Assembly (NCBI RefSeq): GCF_035989285.1
Contig: NZ_CP108513.1
Location: 6,076,001 to 6,140,000, forward strand
DNA from: Streptomyces sp. NBC_01235
GTDB taxonomy: Bacteria > Actinomycetota > Actinomycetes > Streptomycetales > Streptomycetaceae
Direction of reading: 5' to 3'
DNA: 64,000 nt
The notes below the pieces were generated by a model. It was not told the origin of the DNA and ran no database searches. It saw only the letters and a list, made by a program, of their open reading frames with translations. Shown here in pieces: positions 42,480 through 49,587 of the stretch. The translations under genes and the position numbers were made by a program. Each line of letters opens with the position of its first letter. The first letter of the stretch is position 1.

Positions 42480-42693
42480 GTCTGTGGCGAGGCCGCGGCC
42501 GTCAGGACTGAGGGCGAGGGCACCGATTGCCTCTGCGGTGTCACCGAGGGACCTGAGGGAAGGCGTTGCGCAGGACTCTGGCGCAGCGGTGCTGCCGGCC
42601 GTCCACAGGGCGACGCGGCCGGTGCGGTCACCCGCCGAGAGGCTGTGGCCGTCTGGGCTGAGCTCCGGCGCGGTGATGTGCTGCCCACCCTGG
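42480..42693 (-). pseudogene. WD40-repeat protein fragment
   Basis: The minus frame carries two WD40-like blades: ITAPELSPDGHSLSAGDRTG, RVALWTAG and later IGALALSPDGRGLATDG. Both show the typical SPDGxxLA-GDxxGxVxLW pattern of actinobacterial WD40 proteins. There is no start or complete propeller, and the segment is cut by the flanking inverted repeats, so it is debris from a larger gene. Confidence 0.55.
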
Positions 42694-42694
42694 A

Positions 42695-42742
42695 CGAGAC
42701 CCAGCGCGACGGCTCCGGCCGGAGCCGTCGCGCTGGGTCTCG
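42695..42742. repeat. 48-bp perfect palindrome
   Basis: CGAGACCCAGCGCGACGGCTCCGG followed directly by its exact reverse complement, 42695-42742, without a loop. It sits at one edge of the WD40 fragment inside the 406-bp inverted-repeat segment. Confidence 0.9.
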
Positions 42743-42919
42743 GTTGTCACCAACGGCCTGCTTCTCGCGGGGCTCGGCGCCAGAAGCGGCAGCCGGAGCG
42801 ACGAGCGACAAAGCGACGCTGAACCAGGCTGCGGTGTCCGAAGTCCGCAAGCGCCGCGTTCAGGCGAGGCTTGCAGATCAGGACTCAGGGGCGGGCGCTG
42901 TCCGAGAAGACCTCGATCT

Positions 42920-43387
42920 TCACGCCGACTGCGCGCCGGTGCTGATCTGTTGGGTGAGCTTGAGCAGTTCTTCGACGTGGTAGATCTCGGTGATCTTGCC
43001 GTCGACAACGCGGATGATGTCGGTGCCATTGATATCGACCGGGTTGCCGCTGGCGGCGAACCCGAAGGCGTCTCCGGTGTGGGTCCCGGTCATCCGCCAG
43101 TGGAGGACCACCCAGCCGCCGGGAAGCTCCTGCTGGAAAAGGATCCGGTGCTGCGTGTCGGTGAATCCGTCGCGGACCGCGGCGATCAGCGCTCGCATGC
43201 CGTCGATGCCCGAGGCGGCGCCGTCAGCGGGGTTGTGGTCGATCAGATCCGGGGCGAACACCTCGTCTGCCCCGGCGACATTGCCGGTGTCGTAGAGCTC
43301 AAGGTTGCGCGCGGCAATCCGCAACGCGGTGGTCGTGGCCGAGCGCACCATCTCGCTTGCGGTGTTGGCCGTACTGATCGCGGTCAT
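42920..43387 (-). CDS. SnoaL/NTF2-like small protein (ester-cyclase-type)
   Basis: 155 residues from ATG 43385-43387, with GAGGACC upstream. RNLELYDTGNVAGADEVFAP, DLIDHNP, GIDGMRALIAAVRDGFTDTQ and GGWVVLHWRMTGTHTGDAFG, then ISTG end, match the SnoaL-like (NTF2) fold: an N-terminal helix, the DHNP motif and a long curved beta sheet with a hydrophobic pocket. The family includes polyketide cyclases and steroid isomerase-like proteins; in isolation its substrate is unknown. It has no TetR box, but a GGTTCC-N5-GGAACC repeat lies 44 bp upstream. Confidence 0.8.
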   Translation of the reverse strand: MTAISTANTASEMVRSATTTALRIAARNLELYDTGNVAGADEVFAPDLIDHNPADGAASGIDGMRALIAAVRDGFTDTQHRILFQQELPGGWVVLHWRMTGTHTGDAFGFAASGNPVDINGTDIIRVVDGKITEIYHVEELLKLTQQISTGAQSA

Positions 43388-43430
43388 GAGGTCCTCCCAT
43401 GGTGTGTGGTGCGGGCTGATCCAGCCCTAC

Positions 43431-43447
43431 GGTTCCCCAACGGAACC
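43431..43447. promoter_or_regulatory. GGTTCC-N5-GGAACC inverted repeat
   Basis: Perfect 6-bp arms with a 5-bp spacer, upstream of the SnoaL-like gene. Possible operator of a different regulator from the TetR sites; no further copies seen nearby. Confidence 0.4.
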
Positions 43448-43567
43448 AGTTACATCTAATGAACTGATAGGGACCGCGTGAGCGATATGGATCACTCTCT
43501 GCCGGAACGCCGGTCGGCCGTTCCTGACCGTGTCGGACAGGGCGTGGGCAGCGCTGATCGCGCCCGT

Positions 43568-44665
43568 CTACAACTTGCCCGTCCTGAAATCCGCGCTGCT
43601 TTTGAGAACCGCGGAGTCCACGCTCCAGTTCTCCGGCTGAACCCTCTCCCAGAGACTTCCCTTGCCGAGTTCCCTTCCCAGCTGGTCTTCGCGACGGAAC
43701 CACTCCTCCGCGCTTCTGATCCTGGCGGGGTGGATTTCGTCGAGTAGAGCGTAGTCCCTGGTGATGATTCCGTGCTTCCACACATTCCAGAAGCCTGTGA
43801 AATTGTCACGGAAGCTCATGGTGCTCTTGTCGTTGGGGTCGGCGTTGTATCCGGCAGGGTGATCCGCGATCCCCTTCAGGTCCGGGCTGTTCCAATATGT
43901 TTCCAGATCGGTGTCGATGTACTGCGCCGGATGGCCGGTGACCTTCTCGAAAGCCGCCGCCATATCGGCATAGGTCATGTGCTCGATGGCGACTTCGAGG
44001 TCCATGCCATTGGCTCGCTCCGGATGGTCGAAGAGCCAGCGGACATAGAATCCGCAGTCTTCGAGAGCCACATGCGGAACGGCTCCATCGCCGAGCGGGA
44101 CTCGCCACGTGACGACGCCGTCCTCGATGCTGGGTTGCATGGGAGTGAGCGGCGAGATCACCATCTCGATGTAGGGACCCGAGGTGAAGACCGCTGCTCC
44201 CATGCGGTCCCTGTTCTTCTCGTTCTGGAACAGTACCCATTCGGCCATGCGGCCTTTGCCGTCATAGTGACCGGTGCGGAACCTGGAGTCGTAGCCTGAC
44301 TTCTTGAGGGCGTAGTCCAGGTTTCCGTAGACGAAGAACTTGATTCCTTCTTCGATCGCTATCTCGTATGTGCGGATGGCCCAGTAGGTCTCGGTCTTCT
44401 CGCCGGTGTTGAACCCGTCGATGTTGATGAACGCCCCGTCGCAGCCGCGAAATCCTTCGCGCAGCACGTCCTCGTCGGCGAATGACCCTTCGAGGATGGA
44501 GACGTTGCCGAGTGCGAGGAGAGCCTGGGCCCGGGGAGATGTGGCATCCCGAGTGAGCACCCGGACGGAGTACTTCTTGTCGGCGACAAGAGCGCGGACA
44601 ATGGGTATTCCTTGAGCCCCTGTGCCGCCGATGACGAAGATGTTGGATGTGGCATGAGAAGACAT
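43568..44665 (-). CDS. NmrA-family NAD(P)-binding protein, TetR-regulated
   Basis: 365 residues from ATG 44663-44665. Rossmann motif VIGGTGAQGIPIVRAL (GGTGxxG), then the SDR-atypical layout without YxxxK: LTRDATSPRAQALLALGNVS, GCDGAFINIDGFNTGEKTET, IKFFVYGNLDYALKKSGYDS, AVFTSGPYIEMVISPLTPMQ and a long C-terminal domain with EVAIEHMTYADMAAAFEKVT. This is like fungal-type NmrA sensors and NADP-binding isoflavone-reductase-like proteins; they bind NAD(P) and often report redox state rather than catalyse. The codons are less GC-rich than average here. Two operators lie 145-182 bp upstream of the start. Confidence 0.85.
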   Translation of the reverse strand: MSSHATSNIFVIGGTGAQGIPIVRALVADKKYSVRVLTRDATSPRAQALLALGNVSILEGSFADEDVLREGFRGCDGAFINIDGFNTGEKTETYWAIRTYEIAIEEGIKFFVYGNLDYALKKSGYDSRFRTGHYDGKGRMAEWVLFQNEKNRDRMGAAVFTSGPYIEMVISPLTPMQPSIEDGVVTWRVPLGDGAVPHVALEDCGFYVRWLFDHPERANGMDLEVAIEHMTYADMAAAFEKVTGHPAQYIDTDLETYWNSPDLKGIADHPAGYNADPNDKSTMSFRDNFTGFWNVWKHGIITRDYALLDEIHPARIRSAEEWFRREDQLGRELGKGSLWERVQPENWSVDSAVLKSSADFRTGKL

Positions 44666-44809
44666 GGTTTTTGACTCCGAGGTTGAGTGCGCACGCGATC
44701 GGCACGCGCCGGGTGCGGCGCATTCGGGACCGACCTCTGCATCAGCCCTGCGGTCAATGGCGCCGATCGACTGACGCTCGCCGATGACCGGAGGCCATGA
44801 GCACTTCGG

Positions 44810-44847
44810 AAACCGATCGGTTTCCCATACGGTACACCGATCGGTTT
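44810..44847. promoter_or_regulatory. Paired TetR operators before the NmrA-family gene
   Basis: AAACCGATCGGTTT at 44810-44823 and ACACCGATCGGTTT (one mismatch) at 44834-44847, 24 bp apart, upstream of the NmrA-family start at 44665. These are the last copies on this side of the regulon. Confidence 0.85.
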
Positions 44848-44969
44848 CCATGCGGCAAGCGCCCGGGGCCCGGTTCTTCCCGGCTGAGCGGTGCAAAGGT
44901 GTCTGCGGGCTGGGCGCGTGGCGTCCAGCTCTCTGGGGCCTCAGCCCGGCATCACCGTGACCTCAATGG

Positions 44970-45200
44970 GTGATCGGCATGCTCGCCGAGCCGTCGCCGG
45001 CCGCGCTGCTGCGCGGTCCGCTGGAGGCCGTCGGCCTGGGCGGGGTCGCCTCGTCGGTGGCGACCGTGCCGGGCGTGGTCGTTTCCACGGTCGTGTTGAT
45101 GGTGGTGGGCGAGCTGGTGCCGAAGAGCATCGCGCTCGCGGCCCGCGCCCCGACCGCGCTGCTGCTCGGGCCGCCGCTGGTGGTCCTCACCCAGGCGCTC
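44970..45200 (+). pseudogene. Remnant of a DUF21/CNNM membrane protein (hemolysin/CorC type)
   Basis: The frame LRGPLEAVGLGGVASSVATV, then VVVSTVVLMVVGELVPKSIA matches the DUF21 membrane domain of hemolysin-family (CorC/CNNM-type) transporters, whose signature is ELVPKS(L/I)A. Only about 75 residues survive; the CBS and CorC domains are absent. After LKPEGAEED the frame no longer matches. Confidence 0.6.
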
Positions 45201-45350
45201 AAGCCGGAGGGCGCTGAAGAGGACCTCGGAGGGGATGCCGAAGCGGTCGCACAGGCGGGCGGCCATGGCGAAGGCCAGGGATTGCACGAGGGAGGTGCCG
45301 ATGTGGGGGGCGCCGTTGATCTGGGTACCGACGACGAGCACGATGCGCGC
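45199..45350 (-). pseudogene. N-terminal remnant of a class I aminoacyl-tRNA-synthetase-like protein
   Basis: Minus frame with VLVVGTQINGAPHIGTSLVQ, SLAFAMAARLCDRFGIPSEV and LFSALRLERLG. The PHIGT block is the class I HIGH ATP-binding motif. In Streptomyces this arrangement belongs to an uncharacterised synthetase-like family. The remainder of the gene is missing; its break lies at the junction with the DUF21 remnant. Confidence 0.5.
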
Positions 45351-45388
45351 CGGCGGAGGTCACATCGCCCCCGGTCGCTTTCACCGTG

Positions 45389-45406
45389 GTTCCCCGCTGT
45401 TCCCCG
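45389..45406. repeat. Two 10-bp-spaced GTTCCCCG repeats
   Basis: GTTCCCCG at 45389-45396 and 45399-45406 are 10 bp apart. A very similar run of three copies lies at 48125-48152 next to the recombinase, suggesting a shared recombination or protein-binding element. Confidence 0.5.
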
Positions 45407-45516
45407 CTCTATCTGGTGCGCTTGTGGCGCGTCGGCTGTGTCCTTGCCTGGCGCCGTCGGCTCGTCGGCTCCCCCGTACAGATCGGCGCGGAGACGCTCC
45501 TTGGCCGTTTCGAGCG

Positions 45517-45756
45517 GCGGTGCCCGGTCGACTTCGGTATGCCGAAGCACGGCGGCAATGCCCGCCAGGCGCAACCGGACACCAGCACGTAGACGATCGC
45601 TGCGAACAGCGTCTCATCAGGCGTGTCCTGCGTCCCGTCGCCCTGCGGCCGCAACCTCGACAGCGGGGTCAGCGGCTTCGCGATCTCCCGCAGCCCGTCG
45701 GGAGCGATCCAACTCCATGTTCCCCGCCCCATACCGGAGTACGACCGCCTCACCAC
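45517..45756 (-). pseudogene. IS5-family transposase N-terminal fragment
   Basis: The minus frame MGRGTWSWIAPDGLREIAKP, then LSRLRPQGDGTQDTPDETLF, AAIVYVLVSGCAWRALPPCF and GIPKSTGHRR matches the N-terminal DUF4096 part of Streptomyces IS5-type transposases, with the ETLFAAIVYVLVSGCAWRAL helix. It ends abruptly near 45517. The catalytic DDE part is absent. Confidence 0.75.
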
Positions 45757-46018
45757 GTAGGAAACGGTCTAAGCACCGCAAATACTCTATGGGCAGTGCA
45801 CCTAGGGGCAACCGGGATGATTGGGTGGATTGATGCCCTTCACCGTCAGACTAGGCCGACGGGCTATATCACGCGAATTTCGCACACAATCAGGCCGCGA
45901 AAATCGACACCTCAAGTTTGACTCAAGCGGATTGCTGACGTTCTGCTTTACGTGCGAGAGTTCACCTCGACCGACAAGTGCAGGTGCAAGTAGTCTTTTC
46001 TCAGGGGGAAATTTCTCA

Positions 46019-46402
46019 ATGAATACTGTTCGTATGGGTGCCAAGGTCACGGCTCTTGCGGTGCTGGCTCTGCCCATGCTCGGGAGCACTGCCTACGCCG
46101 CGCCGCAGGCTGGGGCCTCTGCTACTCCGCTGGCCAGCGGCACCGTGCACACCTCGTGGGGCTGCGACAACAACCCGACGGTGAACCGCTTCAACACGTC
46201 GTACACGCCCGGGAACAATTCCGTCACCGTCTACTACAACAACCACTGCAACCACAGCGTGAAGTACCGCGTGGAGTTCTTCGACACGAAGAACCAGGAG
46301 AACCACATGTCAAACTGCGTCACGGTCGCTGCCGGCACGAAGAGCCACAAGAAGTTCGACAAGAGCATCTTCGACAACGTCACAGGCGTCTGGAAGTGCT
46401 GA
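46019..46402 (+). CDS. Small secreted Cys-containing protein, 127 aa
   Basis: ATG 46019-46021 with AGGGGGA 7 bp upstream. Signal peptide residues 1 to about 28 (VRMGAKVTALAVLALPMLGS, cleavage near AYA). The mature part of about 95 residues is rich in Asn, Lys, His and Thr with four Cys: SWGCDNNPTVNRFNTSYT, NNSVTVYYNNHCNHSVKYRV, EFFDTKNQENHMSNCVTVAA and the last residue is Cys. Two disulfide bonds are possible. I do not recognise a family; the beta-rich small fold suggests an inhibitor or toxin-like exoprotein, but this is a guess. The upstream DNA is AT-rich and a long hairpin follows. Confidence 0.75.
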   Translation: MNTVRMGAKVTALAVLALPMLGSTAYAAPQAGASATPLASGTVHTSWGCDNNPTVNRFNTSYTPGNNSVTVYYNNHCNHSVKYRVEFFDTKNQENHMSNCVTVAAGTKSHKKFDKSIFDNVTGVWKC

Positions 46403-46449
46403 CGCTAGCCTAATTTTCGCTCGCTCTTCGACGGAAATTAAATGAACGG

Positions 46450-46508
46450 GATAGACGGCTTTCGCCTGGTGAGTTTTGGCAAAATTCACCAGGCGAAAGC
46501 CGTCTATC
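46450..46508 (+). terminator. Long hairpin after the secreted-protein gene
   Basis: 23-bp perfect arms (46450-46472 and 46486-46508, GATAGACGGCTTTCGCCTGG...), and the inner TTTT-GGC-AAAA extends the stem. It is very long for a terminator and could also be an IS-derived palindrome. Lies 47 bp after the stop codon. Confidence 0.85.
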
Positions 46509-46723
46509 TTCCTGCTTGACCGAGCAGAGGGTGGTCTCCTCCGTCCGGTGCATGACCAGACGCACCCCATCGAACTTCGGCTGGTGCCGCATCAGGCAAC
46601 GTTCGCCCTGTCATGATCTGTCGCCCAGTTCCTGCGCTAAAGGCTGTCCCGTAACGGAGGTCGACGTCTCAGGCATACTGGCGCTCGTTGCCGCTGTGGT
46701 CCGGATCCAGGACGGGAGCCTGA

Positions 46724-47038
46724 GTGCCTGAGCTGCGCTGTGAAGCGGTTCGTTGGGTCAATGACGAGCCGTTTCCCGGCATCGTCGAGGTTCAGTTCGT
46801 TGATGCTGCGGGACAACGCTGGTGCTTGATCGACAAGAGCGCAATTTTCGCGCAATTCGCCGAGCTGACCCCCGACTCGGTCTACCCGGTGAAGGTCACG
46901 GTGGCGTGCGTGATCCAGGACGACGTCGAAGCGACGGCCGGCGACGAGGTCGTGACGGTCTCCACCTCGCCGGACGGGGTCACGACGCCGGACGGACGGG
47001 ACACGTTCACTGTTAGACCAAGCCAGCTCATCCCGTGA
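46724..47038 (+). CDS. Small hypothetical protein, 104 aa (inside an IS)
   Basis: GTG 46724. MPELRCEAVRWVNDEPFPGI, VEVQFVDAAGQRWCLIDKSA, FAELTPDSVYPVKVTVACVI and VVTVSTSPDGVTTPDGRDTF make a small beta-rich fold of the type common in Streptomyces small proteins of unknown function. It has no signal peptide. Its last 11 bp overlap the transposase 3' end convergently, and it lies between the IS ends, so it may be a passenger or the element may have inserted next to a pre-existing gene whose 5' flank was replaced. Function unknown. Confidence 0.6.
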   Translation: MPELRCEAVRWVNDEPFPGIVEVQFVDAAGQRWCLIDKSAIFAQFAELTPDSVYPVKVTVACVIQDDVEATAGDEVVTVSTSPDGVTTPDGRDTFTVRPSQLIP

Positions 47039-47822
47039 GCGCGAGGTTGTGGAGTCGGGCGATGCCGAGCATGGCCTGGTGAACGCCGTTCCCCTTGAGA
47101 CGGCAGTCCCGCAGGATCTTCCAGTTCTTCAACCGGGACAGTGCATGTTCCACCCGCGCGCGGGCTCTGCGGTGGACGGTGTTCTCCGCCTCCTGTTGCG
47201 CGCTGAGACGCTTCTGGCCGCGCCGTTTACGGTGCGGGATGAGGACGCCGGTGCCCTGGTAGCCACCATCCGCGATGACCGGGGCTCCGCGGCAGGCCCG
47301 GTTTACACCGGACTCGGCAAAGGCCCGGCAGTCGTTGCGACTGCCGGGCAGCGGGATGCCGATCGCCACGACCAGGCGGCTGTTGGCGTCGATGACGACC
47401 TGCAGGTTGGTCGAGTACCGGTAGTTCTTGCTGGAGGCGGCGATGCTGCGGTCGCGGGTGGGCACCAAGGTGCCGTCGACGATGTAGACGGTGTCCTTCC
47501 GCGGCCGACGCGCCGGTGAAATCGCGAGCAGCGGGGCGAGGTGATCGAGGATGCGGTCGGCTGCGGACTTCGAGACCCCGAACAGCGGAGCCACCTGCCG
47601 CAACGTCAGGTTCGTGCGCCAGTACGTGGCTACCAGCAAGACGCGGTCCGCCAGCGGCAGCCGCCACGGCCTGCCCCGCTGAACGTCACCTCCACGGCGC
47701 CGCACCAACGCCACCAGCTTGCCGAACTGCACTTCGGTCAGCCCGGAGAACGGCTCGATCCACTTCGGATCATCCGCTGAGATCACCCCACCCATGACCG
47801 AGCAACGGACCAAGTGCCACAC
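47028..47822 (-). CDS. IS5-family transposase (DDE_Tnp_4 type)
   Basis: 264 residues from ATG 47820-47822 (an inner ATG at 47793-47795 gives 255). PFSGLTEVQFGKLVALVRRR, PLADRVLLVATYWRTNLTLR (HTH part), GVSKSAADRILDHLAP; the catalytic DDE residues lie in YIVDGTLVPT, VIADGGYQGTGV and the helix RARARVEHALSRLKNWKILR (VEH.LSRLKxW). The sequence is intact and probably active in principle. It is the only transposase in the window that looks complete. Confidence 0.9.
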   Translation of the reverse strand: MWHLVRCSVMGGVISADDPKWIEPFSGLTEVQFGKLVALVRRRGGDVQRGRPWRLPLADRVLLVATYWRTNLTLRQVAPLFGVSKSAADRILDHLAPLLAISPARRPRKDTVYIVDGTLVPTRDRSIAASSKNYRYSTNLQVVIDANSRLVVAIGIPLPGSRNDCRAFAESGVNRACRGAPVIADGGYQGTGVLIPHRKRRGQKRLSAQQEAENTVHRRARARVEHALSRLKNWKILRDCRLKGNGVHQAMLGIARLHNLALTG

Positions 47823-48078
47823 CAGTTACGGAACAACCTCTAGTGGCGGCGAGTGTGCTCACGACCGTTCTTCTGTGGGGAGCCCCGGGGGCTGGCAGCG
47901 CCGCCCAAATCCTTCCCTTGTGGGCCGACTTCATGGCGCGCGGCTCGTTGGCCATGGCTGCGTATGTCTGGCTGAGCCGCTGCCTCCGGACTCGGCTTGT
48001 GCAACGATCTGTTGCCAGGTAGCGACCTCAGCTTGGGAAGCTCGGGTTCTTTGGCAGCGGTTACCGTGCTGACCTGCG

Positions 48079-49224
48079 GTGGAGTCCTGTTGGAGCCCTG
48101 GTCGCACCCGGGGCGCTTCCCGCTGTTCCCCGTGGTTCCCCGTGGTTCCCCGCAGGATCTGGCACTGGCGCGCTCCCGACGTCAGCGCGGCCAACTTCGG
48201 CGTCTACGCCGAGAAGTGGGTCGAGGAACGGGAGCTGGCTGTTCGTTCCGAGGACCTTTACAAGCATCTCCTTCGGCTGCACATCCTCCCTGCCTTCGGG
48301 ACGCTCGACCTGGACGAGATCACCGCTCCCCGCCTCCGTGAATGGCGGGCTGAGCGCCTCCGCACCACCAAAGCGAAGACCACCGTCGCCAAGTCGTACC
48401 GCCTCCTGAAAGGCATCCTTGAGACCGCTGTCGACGATGACCTGATCACCCGCAACCCGTGCCGGATCAAAGGCGCGGGCAAGGAGTCGACCGCTGAACG
48501 GCGCATCGCCACCGTCGCCCAGGTCGATGCCCTTGCCGACGCGATCGGAATCCGCTGGCGGCTCATGGTCTACCTGGGCGCGTACGGCCCCATGCGCCCC
48601 GAGGAGCTGGCCGGCCTTCGCCGCCGGGACGTCGACCTCGACACCCTGGTGATCCGCGTCCGTGTCGCCGAACCGGAGCGCACCAACGGCAAGCGGGCTC
48701 CCGGCGAGACCAAGTCCGACGCAGGTGTCCGAGCCGTCGTCCTCCCGGCCTTCCTCCACAAGGAGGTGAAGCAGCACCTCGCCTGGTTCGCCGAGAAGGA
48801 GCCCGGCGGCCTGCTCTTCGTCGGCGAGAAGGGCGCCCCTTTCCGGCGCACCTCCTTCGGACGGAAATGGCGGCGCGCCCGTGCTGTCGTCGGCCTCCCG
48901 GACGGCTTCCGCTTCTACGACCTTCGTCACACCGGACACACGCTCTCGACCCGTTCGGGCGCGACCCTCAAAGACACGATGGTCCGCGCCGGCCAGTCCT
49001 CCGAGAAAGCCGCGCTGATCTATCAGCACTCCGACGACGAGCGGCAGCGAGAGGTGGCCTCCGGCCTCGACGACCTGGTCCGCGCCGAGCGTGCGAAGCA
49101 CCACAAGGGCAACCCCGCGCACCACAAGGACAAGCCCACCGGCACCTCGCAGCGCCCTTATGGTGCGGATGTGGTGCGCGCACCGCCCACTGGTCTAGAC
49201 AACAAAGAACCCCCCGGTCAATGA
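48079..49224 (+). CDS. int: Tyrosine recombinase / integrase, apparently 5'-truncated
   Basis: The catalytic domain is intact: arginine I in MVYLGAYGPMRPEELAGLRR, HxxR in FRFYDLRHTGHTL, and the nucleophilic Tyr in AALIYQHSDDERQREVA. The core-binding helical part (FGVYAEKWVEERELAVRSED, LYKHLLRLHILPAFGTLDLD) is present. The N-terminal arm-binding domain of about 60-90 residues expected before FGVY is missing; upstream are only the GTTCCCCG repeats and no valid start near the folded part. Either the first codons are unusual or the gene was shortened. The gene ends 16 bp before the tRNA-Gly, the usual position of an integrase acting at a tRNA. The 47841-48078 gap has no gene. Confidence 0.85.
   Translation: MESCWSPGRTRGASRCSPWFPVVPRRIWHWRAPDVSAANFGVYAEKWVEERELAVRSEDLYKHLLRLHILPAFGTLDLDEITAPRLREWRAERLRTTKAKTTVAKSYRLLKGILETAVDDDLITRNPCRIKGAGKESTAERRIATVAQVDALADAIGIRWRLMVYLGAYGPMRPEELAGLRRRDVDLDTLVIRVRVAEPERTNGKRAPGETKSDAGVRAVVLPAFLHKEVKQHLAWFAEKEPGGLLFVGEKGAPFRRTSFGRKWRRARAVVGLPDGFRFYDLRHTGHTLSTRSGATLKDTMVRAGQSSEKAALIYQHSDDERQREVASGLDDLVRAERAKHHKGNPAHHKDKPTGTSQRPYGADVVRAPPTGLDNKEPPGQ
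48125..48152. repeat. Three 10-bp-spaced GTTCCCCG repeats upstream of the recombinase core
   Basis: GTTCCCCG at 48125-48132, 48135-48142 and 48145-48152, exactly 10 bp (one helical turn) apart. The geometry is that of arm-type sites for a recombinase or excisionase; a second set lies at 45389-45406. Confidence 0.6.
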
Positions 49225-49234
49225 CCTGGGGGTT
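49208..49234. terminator. Hairpin at the tRNA-Gly 3' side
   Basis: Arms AACCCCCCGG and CCTGGGGGTT (one mismatch) with a 7-nt loop, between the end of the integrase and the tRNA-Gly; counterpart of the hairpin at 32353. It can end both converging transcripts. Confidence 0.8.
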
Positions 49235-49239
49235 TGTCG

Positions 49240-49313
49240 TGGAGCGGGTGACGAGAATCGAACTCGCGCTCTCAGCTTGGGAAGCTGATGTTCTACCATT
49301 AAACTACACCCGC
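49240..49313 (-). tRNA. tRNA-Gly (anticodon CCC)
   Basis: On the minus strand GCGGGTG starts the acceptor stem at 49313 and pairs with CACCCGC near the 3' end, followed by the discriminator and CCA at 49240-49242. The D arm (TAGTTTAATGGTAGAAC), the anticodon stem TCAGC/GCTGA with loop TTCCCAA (anticodon CCC) and the T arm GAGTTCGATTCTC-type all fit. It is the right attachment site of the island (attR): the 38 bp at 49240-49277 equal 32384-32421. Confidence 0.95.
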
Positions 49314-49587
49314 GTAAGACGCCGGTCGGGACCGGTGTCGGAACGCTCCGTCACTCTACCTCATGCCAGGCCCCGGGCGCCGAAGCCCTGGGGTCTGACT
49401 GCGTTTCAGGGGAGGGATCCGGCTGCGAGGGGCCGGAGTTGGGGCGTACGCTGGAGGGGTGGAAGAGGGGTCGGGCGGGGTCGGAGTGCCGCCTGGAGGG
49501 CCGTCCCGTTCGTCCCGTAATGTGGCTTTCAGTGTCCGGCGAGCAGTAGCCGGACGCGGCTCTTTGGGGAAGGGACTCTAGGACTTG

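Larger units (their letters stand above)
42420..42825. repeat. 406-bp segment bounded by 39-bp perfect inverted repeats
   Basis: The 39 bp at 42420-42458 (starting GGTTCAGCGTCGCTTTGTCG) are repeated exactly, inverted, at 42787-42825. Between them lies a WD40-like fragment on the minus strand and a 48-bp palindrome. The arrangement resembles a miniature transposable element or a failed inversion. No transposase is inside. Confidence 0.85.
46642..47840 (-). mobile_element. IS5-type insertion sequence with an apparent passenger gene
   Basis: Left end AAGGCTGTCCCGTAACGG (46642-) and right end, read inwards from 47840 on the minus strand, GAGGTTGTTCCGTAACTGG are clear imperfect inverted repeats. 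TA flanks both ends (46640-46641 and 47841-47842), a plausible target duplication. Length about 1.2 kb. It contains the transposase gene (minus strand, 47028-47822) and a small unrelated plus-strand gene (46724-47038). Confidence 0.6.
32384..49313. mobile_element. Integrated genomic island in tRNA-Gly(CCC), about 16.9 kb
   Basis: Bounded by the tRNA-Gly fragment at 32384-32428 and the complete tRNA-Gly at 49240-49313, with a tyrosine recombinase directly inside the right end. The contents are atypical: many gene fragments, IS elements and one regulon with repeated TetR operators. The recombinase seems to lack its N-terminal DNA-arm-binding part, so the island may no longer excise. Confidence 0.75.
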
